DNA of 64,000 bases from Halalkalibacter urbisdiaboli (GCF_002156385.1 NZ_MVJM01000003.1:228751-292750), one strand, 5' to 3'; shown: positions 36,399 to 43,672, numbered from the stretch's first letter. The notes: generated by a model not told the origin, from the sequence alone. Translations and numbers: made by a program.

Positions 36399-36414
36399 AG
36401 TGATAGCAATCACA
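36399..36414. promoter_or_regulatory. Fnr-type box ahead of ywiC
   Basis: AGTGATAGCAATCACA, with GTGA-N6-TCAC, differs from the box at 34875 only in two central bases. A TAAGAT -10-like hexamer lies at the expected distance on the minus strand (36373-36378). It could also serve the small genes to the right. Confidence 0.7.
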
Positions 36415-36461
36415 CTTTACCTAGCTAGACTGATTTGTTTAATTATAGGTTTATTTAAAAA

Positions 36462-36608
36462 ATGATTTTAATAGAAGGTGGCTTAGGATGGATTATTGAA
36501 GAAGTAATTCGTCAAAGACGTGAGGTACTAGCTTTCAAGAGCTTGGATTTAAAAGGATTAATTGAAGAAATGGATGGGAGAGAAGTAGGAGTATGGAGGA
36601 AGTTGTAG
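36462..36608 (+). CDS. Small basic/acidic helical protein, 48 aa
   Basis: ATG 36462 to TAG 36606 encodes MILIEGGLGWIIEEVIRQRR followed by a charged helix (EVLAFKSLDLKGLIEEMDGR). No strong ribosome binding site lies ahead of the ATG. The stop overlaps the start of the next small frame by 16 nt, suggesting translational coupling. I do not recognise it. It lies between two regulators of anaerobic genes. Confidence 0.45.
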   Translation: MILIEGGLGWIIEEVIRQRREVLAFKSLDLKGLIEEMDGREVGVWRKL

Positions 36609-36733
36609 GAGAATGTACATTGTGTCGTAAACATGTATTTTGTGAGAATGGCTTTTTAAATGGATATATTTTAGATGGACTACTTCTTTGTTTGTCATGT
36701 TATAAATCGACCAAGCAACGTGAAACCCTTTGA
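36593..36733 (+). CDS. Small CxxC...CxxC zinc-ribbon-like protein, 46 aa
   Basis: ATG 36593 to TGA 36731 encodes MEEVVGECTLCRKHVFCENG followed by LLLCLSCYKS. The CTLC and CLSC knuckles, plus a further Cys, suggest binding of zinc or iron. The start overlaps the end of the 48-aa frame, with GTAGGAG directly ahead. A terminator closes the pair. It lies about 165 bp ahead of the cytochrome b-like gene, whose C-terminus also carries two CxxC knuckles. Confidence 0.55.
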   Translation: MEEVVGECTLCRKHVFCENGFLNGYILDGLLLCLSCYKSTKQRETL

Positions 36734-36736
36734 TTT

Positions 36737-36770
36737 AAGAGAACAGCTTTGAATGGCTGTTCTCTTATTT
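36737..36770 (+). terminator. Terminator after the small zinc-ribbon gene
   Basis: AAGAGAACAGC (36737-36747) pairs perfectly with GCTGTTCTCTT (36756-36766), followed by ATTTGTTTT. Confidence 0.85.
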
Positions 36771-36790
36771 GTTTTAGTGAATTTTAGAAG

Positions 36791-36828
36791 TAAGGGTTTT
36801 TTCCCCTAAGGATAGGGAAGTTCCCTGA
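36791..36828. promoter_or_regulatory. Candidate NreC-type inverted repeats upstream of the molybdoenzyme operon
   Basis: Two adjacent GC-rich palindromes occur: TAAGGGTTTTTTCCCCTA (36791-36808) and TAGGGAAGTTCCCTGA (36813-36828). Staphylococcal NreC sites are inverted repeats with TAGGG-like halves, and an NreC-like regulator is encoded 8 kb downstream. Assignment is by resemblance. Confidence 0.4.
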
Positions 36829-36835
36829 TAACAAT

Positions 36836-36880
36836 AAAAAACATCTTCCCTTACTATAAAGGCAAGATGTTTTTTTATTT
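36836..36880 (+). terminator. Leader hairpin just ahead of the molybdoenzyme operon
   Basis: AAAAAACATCTT (36836-36847) pairs with AAGATGTTTTTT (36864-36875), with an inner CCTT/AAGG pair, and a T-rich tail. It ends about 20 bp before the start codon at 36899. If transcription begins at the upstream palindromes, this acts as an attenuator. Confidence 0.6.
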
Positions 36881-36898
36881 CAAAGAGGAGGAAACAGA

Positions 36899-37984
36899 AT
36901 GCAGCCTGTTAGTAAAACTGAATCTGAAAAAGTCGAGAATCAATTTGACCGCGCCTTTGCTTCAAAATTTGCGAAATCAATGTTTTTATCAATAAGCGGT
37001 TTATTTATTTTATCGATAATTGGAACAAGAATGTTTACGCATGTTGATTTAAATCTTTATGGGTACATGGTTGGTACGGTCGTGTTTTTAGGAGGATTTT
37101 TCTATCGCTTTATTGCTTGGGGGGAAAGACCACCTACTAAAATTATTTTAAAGAAAGGGATAAAGCTACTAAGACGAAAATCAACTCCAAGGACATCAAC
37201 GGAGCATTTGCTTACCTATCGTTTTATTTGGAATCGAGGGTTTTATCGTTGGACGCAGCACGTTCTGATAGGCTTTGGCTGTATTTTATCCTGTTTCGTG
37301 ACCTTCCCACTTGTCTTTGGTTGGATGTACTTTACGATGAGTGAAAATGGCTACTACACCGTTGTCGGCATGGGAATGGACTTAATGACAGTAAAAGCAG
37401 ATGGTATACTCGCTTTCTTTTTCTATAATGCCTTAAATTTCACCGCGATTATGGTTATTACAGGCGTTTGCATGGCGTTATACAGACGATTAAAAAATAT
37501 GCAAGCACGGGCAGAACAAACCTTTGTTTATGATTTTATGCCATTGTATTTATTGTTATTTGTCAGCCTCACTGGATTAGCCCTAACGTTTATGAATGTT
37601 TTTCTTCACGGGTGGGGTCAACCGGTCATGTCGCTTATTCACCAATTCGCGGTTATTGTTACGTTAATTTATTTACCATTTGGGAAGCTAGCTCATATTC
37701 CATTTAGACCAATGAGTGTCCTTGCTCGAAATTATCGTGAGCATTATGCAGAGCAATCGATGAAAAAATGTAAGGTTTGTGGAACTGGGTATGTCTCAAC
37801 AGAACAAGCGAACGACGTTGTTGACGTATTACGTCAAAATGCGTTTGATTTCAAAACGAAAGAAGGATTTTATTTAGCAGAATTATGTTTGCCGTGTCGC
37901 AGAAAATATCGTATTTCAAGATTTACCGGGATAAACACCCATGAAATCAACGTAAAGGAGTCAAATCAAAATGCAAAGGGATAA
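36899..37984 (+). CDS. Cytochrome b-like membrane subunit with C-terminal CxxC knuckles
   Basis: A 361-residue protein with about six membrane helices (around 25-45, 54-74, 118-145, 170-192, 212-232 and 245-265). Several conserved His residues lie in or near helices (WTQHVLIGFG, FLHGWGQPVMSLIHQF), suiting b-heme ligation. The soluble C-terminus (about 285-361) holds KCKVCGTGYVS and CLPCRRKY, a zinc-ribbon-like pair. It is followed, with a 14-nt overlap, by the molybdoenzyme gene. I infer that it links the quinone pool to the ferredoxin and molybdenum subunits. It is not NarI, being longer and with a different tail. Confidence 0.75.
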   Translation: MQPVSKTESEKVENQFDRAFASKFAKSMFLSISGLFILSIIGTRMFTHVDLNLYGYMVGTVVFLGGFFYRFIAWGERPPTKIILKKGIKLLRRKSTPRTSTEHLLTYRFIWNRGFYRWTQHVLIGFGCILSCFVTFPLVFGWMYFTMSENGYYTVVGMGMDLMTVKADGILAFFFYNALNFTAIMVITGVCMALYRRLKNMQARAEQTFVYDFMPLYLLLFVSLTGLALTFMNVFLHGWGQPVMSLIHQFAVIVTLIYLPFGKLAHIPFRPMSVLARNYREHYAEQSMKKCKVCGTGYVSTEQANDVVDVLRQNAFDFKTKEGFYLAELCLPCRRKYRISRFTGINTHEINVKESNQNAKG

Positions 37985-40163
37985 ATTTTATAGAGATATA
38001 GAAAATGTAAGGCACCCTAATGAAAAACTCGTGAAAACTCATTGTAGTTATTGCGGGATGCAATGTGGGATGAATCTACGTATTGATACGTCAACGAATA
38101 AAATTATCGGGGTCGAGCCTCGTTATGATTGGCCTGTTACAGTTGGAAAAATGTGTCCAAAGGGTGTTACCGCCTATCAACAGACGAATCATAAAGACCG
38201 AATTTTACGTCCGCTTATTCGTGATGATGCTTCTAAAAAGGGAACAAAAGAAGGGTTTAGAGAAGCTAGCTGGGATGAAGCGTATGAGTTAATTGCAAAG
38301 AACTTTAAAGATCTCCAATCGAAATATGGTAAAGATACATTATCTGTCTTTAGTGGTGTATCAATGACGAATGAAAAATGTTATTTAACTGGGAAGTTTG
38401 CACGGGTAGCATTGCAAACAAGGTACATTGATTACAACGGACGATTTTGTATGTCGAGTGCTGCAGGTGGATTTTTACGTTCTTTTGGTGTAGACCGTGG
38501 TTCAACACTTCCGTGGACCGATATACACGAAACGGACTGTCTGTTTATCGCTGGAAGTAACACAGCCGAATGTCATCCGACTTCGATGTTCAGGGTTTGG
38601 GAGGTACAGGACCGGGGAGGGTATCTTATTGTTGCCGACCCTAGAGAAACGCCAATCGCAAGAAGAGCCGATGTTCATTTGGATTTAAGACCCGGTACTG
38701 ATTTAGCGTTAGCAAACGGCATTCTCCATTTACTTATTAAGCATGACAGCATTGATCAAAAATTTATCGCAAATCATACGAATGGATTTGAGGAGACGAA
38801 AGAGGTCGTTAAAGAATTTACACCCGAATATACAAGCGAAATTACTGGTGTAGCACCAGAGAAAATTATTAGAGCAGCGGAGATATATGGAAAAGCACCA
38901 AATGCTGTCGTGATGTTTGCTAGGGGGGTAGAACAACAGCATAAAGGAGTCGAAAACGTAAATGCTTACGTCAATATGGCTCTTATTACAGGAAAAATTG
39001 GAAGACCGAAATCAGGTGTCGCGACATTTACAGGACAAGGAAACGGGCAAGGTGGCCGTGAACATGGTCAAAAGTCTGATTTACTTCCAGGTTATCGAAA
39101 AATTACAAACCCAGAACATGTGAAAGAGGTTAGTGCGATTTGGGGGATCTCTCCAGAAGAAATGCCTGAAGCTGGTGTTTCTGCTTATGAAATGATTGAA
39201 CTGATGATGGGTAAAACGATTCGTGGGTTGTACCTTTTATGCTCGAATCCTGCTGTTTCAGCTCCTAATTTAAATTTCGTTCGGAAGGCCTTTAAAAATT
39301 TAGACTTTATGGTTTGCTCTGATTTTTATTTATCAGAATCAGCCGAATTTGCTGATGTCATCTTGCCTTCGGTTACATGGTCTGAGGATGAAGGCACTGT
39401 GACTAACCTTGAGGGAAGAATTATTAAAATCAATAAAGCTCAAGAGCCAATAGGAGAGTCAAAGCCTGATTGGAAAATACAAATCGAGTTAGCGGAAAAG
39501 TTAGGGCGGGGTGAGTATTTCCGTCATTTGAAATCTGCCAAAGATGTTGCAGAAGAATTTCGTTTAGCAACAAAAGGTGGGTATGCCGATTACTATGGTG
39601 CCACGTGGGAGAAGATTGACAAGCAGGATGGGGTATTCTGGCCATGTCGCAATGAGAGTGATCCAGGAACACCTCATATGTTTTTAGATAAAAAGTTCTA
39701 TCATCCAGACGGGAAGGCGAAGATTTTTGCCTTACCTTATCGTCCGCCAGCTGAGGAACCTTGTGTAGATTATCCGATACGTTTAACAACCGGGCGAGTC
39801 GTTTATCATTATTTATCAGGAAATCAAACGAGACGAATCCCTTTTTTACGAGATATGTGTCCGGAGCCTTATGTTGAGGTGCATCCAGAATTAGCCGAAC
39901 AATATAAGATTGAACATGAAGAGAGAGTCTGTTTAATGACTCGTCGTGGTAAGGGAATTTTCAAAGTTAAAATAACAGAAGCCATTCGAAAAGACACCGT
40001 TTTTGTCCCATATCATTTCGGTCATGATCAATCCATTAATCTATTAACGATTGCAGCATTAGATCCATTTTCTAGAATGCCTGAGTTTAAAGCTTGTGCA
40101 GCACAAATTCAAAAAATTGCACAGGATGCTAACCAAATCAAGAACCAGGTACAGGGGGTGTAG
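37971..40163 (+). CDS. NasA/NapA-type molybdopterin nitrate reductase catalytic subunit
   Basis: A 730-residue bis-MGD enzyme. The N-terminal 4Fe-4S motif is Cys25-x2-Cys28-x3-Cys32 (HCSYCGMQCGM) and Cys62 (KMCPKG). The Mo ligand is probably Cys160 in NGRFCMSSAAGGF, the pattern of Nas/Nap nitrate reductases and not of formate dehydrogenases. MGD-binding motifs include FIAGSNTAECHP, GQGNGQGGREHG and DVILPSV. There is no Tat signal, so it should be cytoplasmic. It is encoded between cytochrome b and ferredoxin subunits and upstream of a NarK transporter, arguing for a respiratory rather than purely assimilatory role. It lacks the C-terminal BFD domain of many NasA proteins. Substrate nitrate is inferred. 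Confidence 0.85.
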   Translation: MQRDKFYRDIENVRHPNEKLVKTHCSYCGMQCGMNLRIDTSTNKIIGVEPRYDWPVTVGKMCPKGVTAYQQTNHKDRILRPLIRDDASKKGTKEGFREASWDEAYELIAKNFKDLQSKYGKDTLSVFSGVSMTNEKCYLTGKFARVALQTRYIDYNGRFCMSSAAGGFLRSFGVDRGSTLPWTDIHETDCLFIAGSNTAECHPTSMFRVWEVQDRGGYLIVADPRETPIARRADVHLDLRPGTDLALANGILHLLIKHDSIDQKFIANHTNGFEETKEVVKEFTPEYTSEITGVAPEKIIRAAEIYGKAPNAVVMFARGVEQQHKGVENVNAYVNMALITGKIGRPKSGVATFTGQGNGQGGREHGQKSDLLPGYRKITNPEHVKEVSAIWGISPEEMPEAGVSAYEMIELMMGKTIRGLYLLCSNPAVSAPNLNFVRKAFKNLDFMVCSDFYLSESAEFADVILPSVTWSEDEGTVTNLEGRIIKINKAQEPIGESKPDWKIQIELAEKLGRGEYFRHLKSAKDVAEEFRLATKGGYADYYGATWEKIDKQDGVFWPCRNESDPGTPHMFLDKKFYHPDGKAKIFALPYRPPAEEPCVDYPIRLTTGRVVYHYLSGNQTRRIPFLRDMCPEPYVEVHPELAEQYKIEHEERVCLMTRRGKGIFKVKITEAIRKDTVFVPYHFGHDQSINLLTIAALDPFSRMPEFKACAAQIQKIAQDANQIKNQVQGV

Positions 40164-40165
40164 TC

Positions 40166-40726
40166 ATGAAAAAATTACTTTATATCGAAATGGATAATTG
40201 TATCGGTTGTCGTTCATGCCTAGCTGCTTGTACGCAATGTGGTGGACACGAGCAAAAAAACAGAAACTACGTCATGGATGTAAATCCTTTAGTCAATCGT
40301 CAAACGATTCCATTGATGTGTTTACACTGCGTGAATCCAGCTTGTGCTAGAAGCTGTCCTGCACAAGCGATTCAAATTCATGAGACAGGAGCCGTGCTTT
40401 CAGCTCTAGTAGAAAAATGTATCGGTTGTCAAAATTGTACGATTGCATGTCCATATGGTATTCCGAAGTTTGATGAAGAGGAAAATTTAATGTATAAATG
40501 TGACCTCTGTATCGATCGAACAAAGGATGATATACCGCCAATGTGTGCTAGTGTATGCCCGACAAATACGTTGCAATGGATTACCGAGGAGGAGCATTCA
40601 CAAAAAAGAGAGAGTCACACTTTATCAAATGGTACATGGCAATCAAGTGTGCCTTACCTTGAAAGTGAAACAAATGTAAAAGTAAATTTACCAGGAATTT
40701 TACAAGGGAAAGTCAAGTTGTTCTAA
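40166..40726 (+). CDS. Four-cluster 4Fe-4S ferredoxin-type electron transfer subunit
   Basis: A 186-residue DmsB/NrfC/HycB-like protein with four Cys groups: CIGCRSCLAAC, CLHCVNPACARSCP, CIGCQNCTIACP and CDLC paired with CASVCP. It has no export signal, so it should sit on the cytoplasmic face and wire the cytochrome b subunit to the molybdoenzyme. Its start lies 2 nt after the stop of the catalytic gene (AGGGGG ribosome binding site). Confidence 0.92.
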   Translation: MKKLLYIEMDNCIGCRSCLAACTQCGGHEQKNRNYVMDVNPLVNRQTIPLMCLHCVNPACARSCPAQAIQIHETGAVLSALVEKCIGCQNCTIACPYGIPKFDEEENLMYKCDLCIDRTKDDIPPMCASVCPTNTLQWITEEEHSQKRESHTLSNGTWQSSVPYLESETNVKVNLPGILQGKVKLF

Positions 40727-40754
40727 TCGTCTAACTCTCACTATTGGATAAGGA

Positions 40755-41288
40755 GTGATTAAAATGGAAGGTAAAAAAACTCGTATTCCATTTAACGAAG
40801 ATAATTATACACATAATATAAATCGAAATAATGAACGAAGTCTAGACCGGAGAGGCTTTATGAAAACGATGGTCGGTGCAGCGGGCTTGTTTGCATTATC
40901 AACACTCCCATGGGGAACCGTAGCGGCGAAAGAGCTTCTTGGTCTAGGGAATAAAGAATACCCAGAACTGGCGATTGCCAAGGTGAATGATGTAAAGGTT
41001 GGCGACGCAATTGAATTTCACTACCCAGGTGAACATGACAGTGCGTTATTGATTCGTTTAGGGGAAAACGAGTATAAGGCGTATCAGAATGCATGTACTC
41101 ACCTACGTTGCCCAGTTTTTTGGAGTAAAGGGGATGGAGATTTAATCTGTCCATGTCACCATGGGAAATTTGATGTTCACTCTGGGGCACCAACGGCTGG
41201 GCCACCAACGAGGCCATTACCGGAAATCCTCGTGAAGGTAGAAGCAGGTACAATTTATGCGACAAGGGTGAAGAGATATGATGCGTAG
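40755..41288 (+). CDS. Tat-exported Rieske [2Fe-2S] protein
   Basis: A 177-residue protein. Residues about 29-60 form a twin-arginine signal/anchor (LDRRGFMKTMVGAAGLFALS), matching the RRxFxK pattern. The Rieske cluster motifs are CTHLRCPVFW and CPCHHGKFD. It would fold in the cytoplasm and be exported by Tat, remaining anchored outside. In the same operon as a cytochrome b-like subunit it suggests bc-like quinol oxidation on the outer face. Haloarchaeal nar operons also pair a Rieske protein and a cytochrome b with nitrate reductase. ATG 40755 is out-competed by the near ATG at 40764, preceded by AAGGAGTG; either is possible. Confidence 0.9.
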   Translation: MIKMEGKKTRIPFNEDNYTHNINRNNERSLDRRGFMKTMVGAAGLFALSTLPWGTVAAKELLGLGNKEYPELAIAKVNDVKVGDAIEFHYPGEHDSALLIRLGENEYKAYQNACTHLRCPVFWSKGDGDLICPCHHGKFDVHSGAPTAGPPTRPLPEILVKVEAGTIYATRVKRYDA

Positions 41289-41481
41289 TTATCGAGGAGT
41301 CTTGTTGTTATGTGCGGTTTTAATGTTGAATATTATTTTTACACAGCGGGCGATTCATCATTATTATTATGAGAATTATGAGCAAACGATTATGTTTGCA
41401 ATCGCAAATGTGATTATGGTTCCGATTGCATGTTTAATTTATAAACAAGAACGCTTTGTCACGTCAAAGGAGAAGAAGTAG
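41278..41481 (+). CDS. Small two-helix membrane protein of the nitrate module
   Basis: A 67-residue protein with two hydrophobic segments (GVLLLCAVLMLNIIFTQ and TIMFAIANVIMVPIACLIY). Its start overlaps the Rieske stop by about 8-11 nt (ATG 41278 or 41281), so it is translationally coupled. Possibly a small assembly or structural subunit of the membrane complex. No family recognised. Confidence 0.6.
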   Translation: MMRSYRGVLLLCAVLMLNIIFTQRAIHHYYYENYEQTIMFAIANVIMVPIACLIYKQERFVTSKEKK

Positions 41482-41796
41482 ATGAGGAGTGAAGTTGTTT
41501 TTGATTTATGTTTTATTCGACATCAGTTACGTGATTTCGATAAAACGATCCATCAAGAATTACTCTCTATTTTTGGGAATAAGCTCAAATGGTATTTGGA
41601 TTATAAATGTAAAAACGAATTGGAAATCGTTGTTGCAGAATTAAAAGGCGTAGGGAGCTGGGAGACGGAGGATGAGCTTATTTCTTATGTTGAAAATAAA
41701 GCATCTCAGCAATTCTTCACTTGGTTGCAAGGATATAAACTTCAGCTATTTCCAACGAAAAAAGGAGGAGGTAGTTGCTGTGCAAAATGTAAGTAG
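41482..41796 (+). CDS. Small protein with Cys-rich tail, nitrate module
   Basis: A 104-residue soluble protein of unknown family (VVFDLCFIRHQLRDFDKTIH, WYLDYKCKNELEIVVAEL). It ends in GGGSCCAKCK, whose three clustered Cys could bind metal or an Fe-S cluster. The ATG directly follows the stop of the upstream gene, so coupled translation. Its last codons contain the GGAGGAGG that serves the next gene. I suggest an assembly factor in the place of NarJ, with no sequence support for that family. Confidence 0.55.
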   Translation: MRSEVVFDLCFIRHQLRDFDKTIHQELLSIFGNKLKWYLDYKCKNELEIVVAELKGVGSWETEDELISYVENKASQQFFTWLQGYKLQLFPTKKGGGSCCAKCK

Positions 41797-42084
41797 CTTA
41801 GAAACGATTTATTATAATGGAGACTTGCATTCTTTCTTATCGGCATCAATATTTATCAAAATCCTAGATATTGCAGAAGATGCAGAGTCTCAAAGCGCAC
41901 CTGAGGTCAAAAAAAACTTAAAAAAATAGAGGTGTGTCCTGATCATACACACGTACGATTTTATTTTGACGAGATAGCCTTTGTTGCAATTCCTTTTACA
42001 AGCGAAGCAACTTGTAATGACAGTGAATTTCTAGCATTAGATGCGAAAGAAAAACTTCAATACTATATTAGAATGGAGAATTAG
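41780..42084 (+). pseudogene. Small unknown gene of the nitrate module, frameshifted in a poly-A run
   Basis: GTG 41780, 9-10 nt after GGAGGAGG, encodes a peptide starting MQNVSSLETIYYNGDLHSFL that stops at 41929 after two A-runs (8 and 7 A). Shifting frame there continues with EVCPDHTHVRFYFDEIAFVA up to TAG 42082, giving about 100 residues. The joined product contains CPDH and a later Cys. Either a true frameshift, slippage in the A-runs, or a sequencing error. Unknown family; its position between the enzyme and transporter genes suggests a role in the nitrate module. Confidence 0.5.
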
Positions 42085-43022
42085 ACATCGTTTCAAGAAT
42101 TCAATTACCGCTTCAAACGTTAAATCTTGTTGTAGGCTTTATGATTTGGGTGATTATCTCCTCATTGATCCCCTTTATAAAGGAAGATATTTTATTAACA
42201 TCAAGTCAAGTGGCGTGGGTAACAACCATCCCAGTCGTATTAGGATCTTTACTACGAATCCCAATCGGATACTTTGCGAATTTGTTAGGTGCAAGAACCG
42301 TATTTTTATTTAGCTTTATTTTACTAGTGATGCCTGTTTTTTATGTGAGCATCGCTAGTAGTTTTCTAGATTTATTAATAGGGGGTCTTTTCTTAGGGTT
42401 AGGTGGAGCGATTTTCTCAGTTGGGGTTACTTCCTTGCCTAAATACTACCCGAAGGAAAAACATGGATTTATTAACGGGATTTATGGGGCTGGTAATATT
42501 GGTACAGCGATTACGACGTTTGCAGCTCCGCTTATCGCTTCGTCAGTAGGTTGGCAAATGACCGTGCAGTTTTATCTTGTGCTATTAGCCTCCTTTGCAT
42601 TTTTAAATTTCTTTCTAGGTGACAGAAAGGAAACAAAGGTTAAAACACCTTTAATAGAGCAAATTAAAGGTGTTTATAAAAATGATAAACTATGGCTCTT
42701 TTGTTTATTTTACTTTATTACGTTTGGATCGTTTGTAGCGTTTACGGTTTATTTACCAAACTTTTTAGTTTCCCATTTCGGTTTAGAAAAGGTAGATGCT
42801 GGGTTACGGACAGCTGGGTTTATCGTCATTGCAACTGTTCTTAGACCGCTTGGAGGATGGATGGGAGACCGTTTTAATTCGCTTGTGATTATGATGTTTA
42901 TCTTTGGCGGCTTTACAATTGCAGCTATTTTGCTTGCATTTTCTCCAGCATTCGAACTCTATACGTTTGCCTGTTTAACAATTGCTGTATGTGCCGGTTT
43001 AGGAAATGGGGTTGGTATTTAA
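42081..43022 (+). CDS. narK: NarK-type nitrate/nitrite transporter, N-terminal part (frameshifted gene)
   Basis: The first three quarters of an MFS nitrate/nitrite transporter. Open from 42081 the protein reads IQLPLQTLNLVVGFMIWVII, the usual NarK start. An ATG at 42073 would lead in if one base were added after GAGAA; the first in-frame ATG otherwise is 42141. The first nitrate signature (GAGNIGTA) and about nine helices are visible. The frame ends at 43022 just after GLGNG, because an extra G near 43013-43015 breaks the second nitrate signature; the rest continues at 43006. It either exchanges nitrite for nitrate or imports nitrate with protons. Confidence 0.8.
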   Translation, partial: LDIVSRIQLPLQTLNLVVGFMIWVIISSLIPFIKEDILLTSSQVAWVTTIPVVLGSLLRIPIGYFANLLGARTVFLFSFILLVMPVFYVSIASSFLDLLIGGLFLGLGGAIFSVGVTSLPKYYPKEKHGFINGIYGAGNIGTAITTFAAPLIASSVGWQMTVQFYLVLLASFAFLNFFLGDRKETKVKTPLIEQIKGVYKNDKLWLFCLFYFITFGSFVAFTVYLPNFLVSHFGLEKVDAGLRTAGFIVIATVLRPLGGWMGDRFNSLVIMMFIFGGFTIAAILLAFSPAFELYTFACLTIAVCAGLGNGVGI

Positions 43023-43590
43023 ATTAGTACCGATGTATTTCAATAAACAGGCGGGCATTGTAAATGGAATTGTATCAGCAATGGGCGGTTTAGGTGGTTT
43101 CTTCCCACCGTTAATTTTAACAACGCTCTATAGTTACACAGGCCATTATGCAATTGGATTTATGGCATTATCCCAATTTGCATTAGCAAGTCTCATTTTT
43201 ATCTTGTGGATGTTCTATCAAGACAAAGTTCGATTGTCTAACAATATTATTGAAAATACAGTGGAAGGTATATTAGTAACTGACATCCATGGCAAGATTC
43301 AATCTGTGAATCCGTCTTTTACGAAGCTTACTGGCTATAAAGAGAAGGAGGTAATCGGTAAAACGCCTGCCGTTTTAAAATCGGGTAAGCAAGATTTGGA
43401 TTTTTACAGAACGATGTGGCAGCAGATTAAGAAGAATGGGTATTGGCAAGGGCAGCTTTGGAATCGTAGAAAAAACGGAGATGTTTATTTGGAATGGTTA
43501 ACGATTAGTGCCATAAAAAATGAAGCTGGTGAAGTAAAATATTATGCTGGTATGTTCAGTGATATTACTTTAAGCTTAAAAGAAAAATAG
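43006..43590 (+). CDS. NarK C-terminal part fused to a PAS domain (same frameshifted gene)
   Basis: Residues 3-75 complete the transporter (VFKLVPMYFNKQAGIVNGIV, the second nitrate signature SAMGGLGGFFPP, last helices to about FILWMFYQD). A PAS/S-box domain follows on the cytoplasmic side (about 80-190: NIIENTVEGILVTDIHGKI, NPSFTKLTGYKEKEVIGKT, WNRRKNGDVYLEW, MFSDIT). Nothing follows the PAS domain. The gene should be read with 42081-43022 as one product of about 500 residues. The kinase gene next door has no sensor domain, so the PAS domain of this transporter may supply one in trans. The start at 43006 is not a genuine start. Confidence 0.78.
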   Translation: MGLVFKLVPMYFNKQAGIVNGIVSAMGGLGGFFPPLILTTLYSYTGHYAIGFMALSQFALASLIFILWMFYQDKVRLSNNIIENTVEGILVTDIHGKIQSVNPSFTKLTGYKEKEVIGKTPAVLKSGKQDLDFYRTMWQQIKKNGYWQGQLWNRRKNGDVYLEWLTISAIKNEAGEVKYYAGMFSDITLSLKEK

Positions 43591-43628
43591 GAGTTTTTAG
43601 TGAAATACCCCAACACTGCAATGGATTT

Positions 43629-43672
43629 AGGGTGTTCTTAAGCAATTTGCTGCTAGGAACACCCTCCTTTTC
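43629..43672 (+). terminator. Terminator between narK-PAS and the kinase gene
   Basis: AGGGTGTTCT (43629-43638) pairs with AGGAACACCCT (43655-43665), extended inward by AGCA/TGCT, then CCTTTTCC. Confidence 0.7.

Noticed and set aside
37971-40163. Formate dehydrogenase as identity of the molybdoenzyme
   Set aside because: The Mo-ligand region reads NGRFCMSSAAGG as in Nas/Nap nitrate reductases, and the neighbours are NarK and Nre-like genes.
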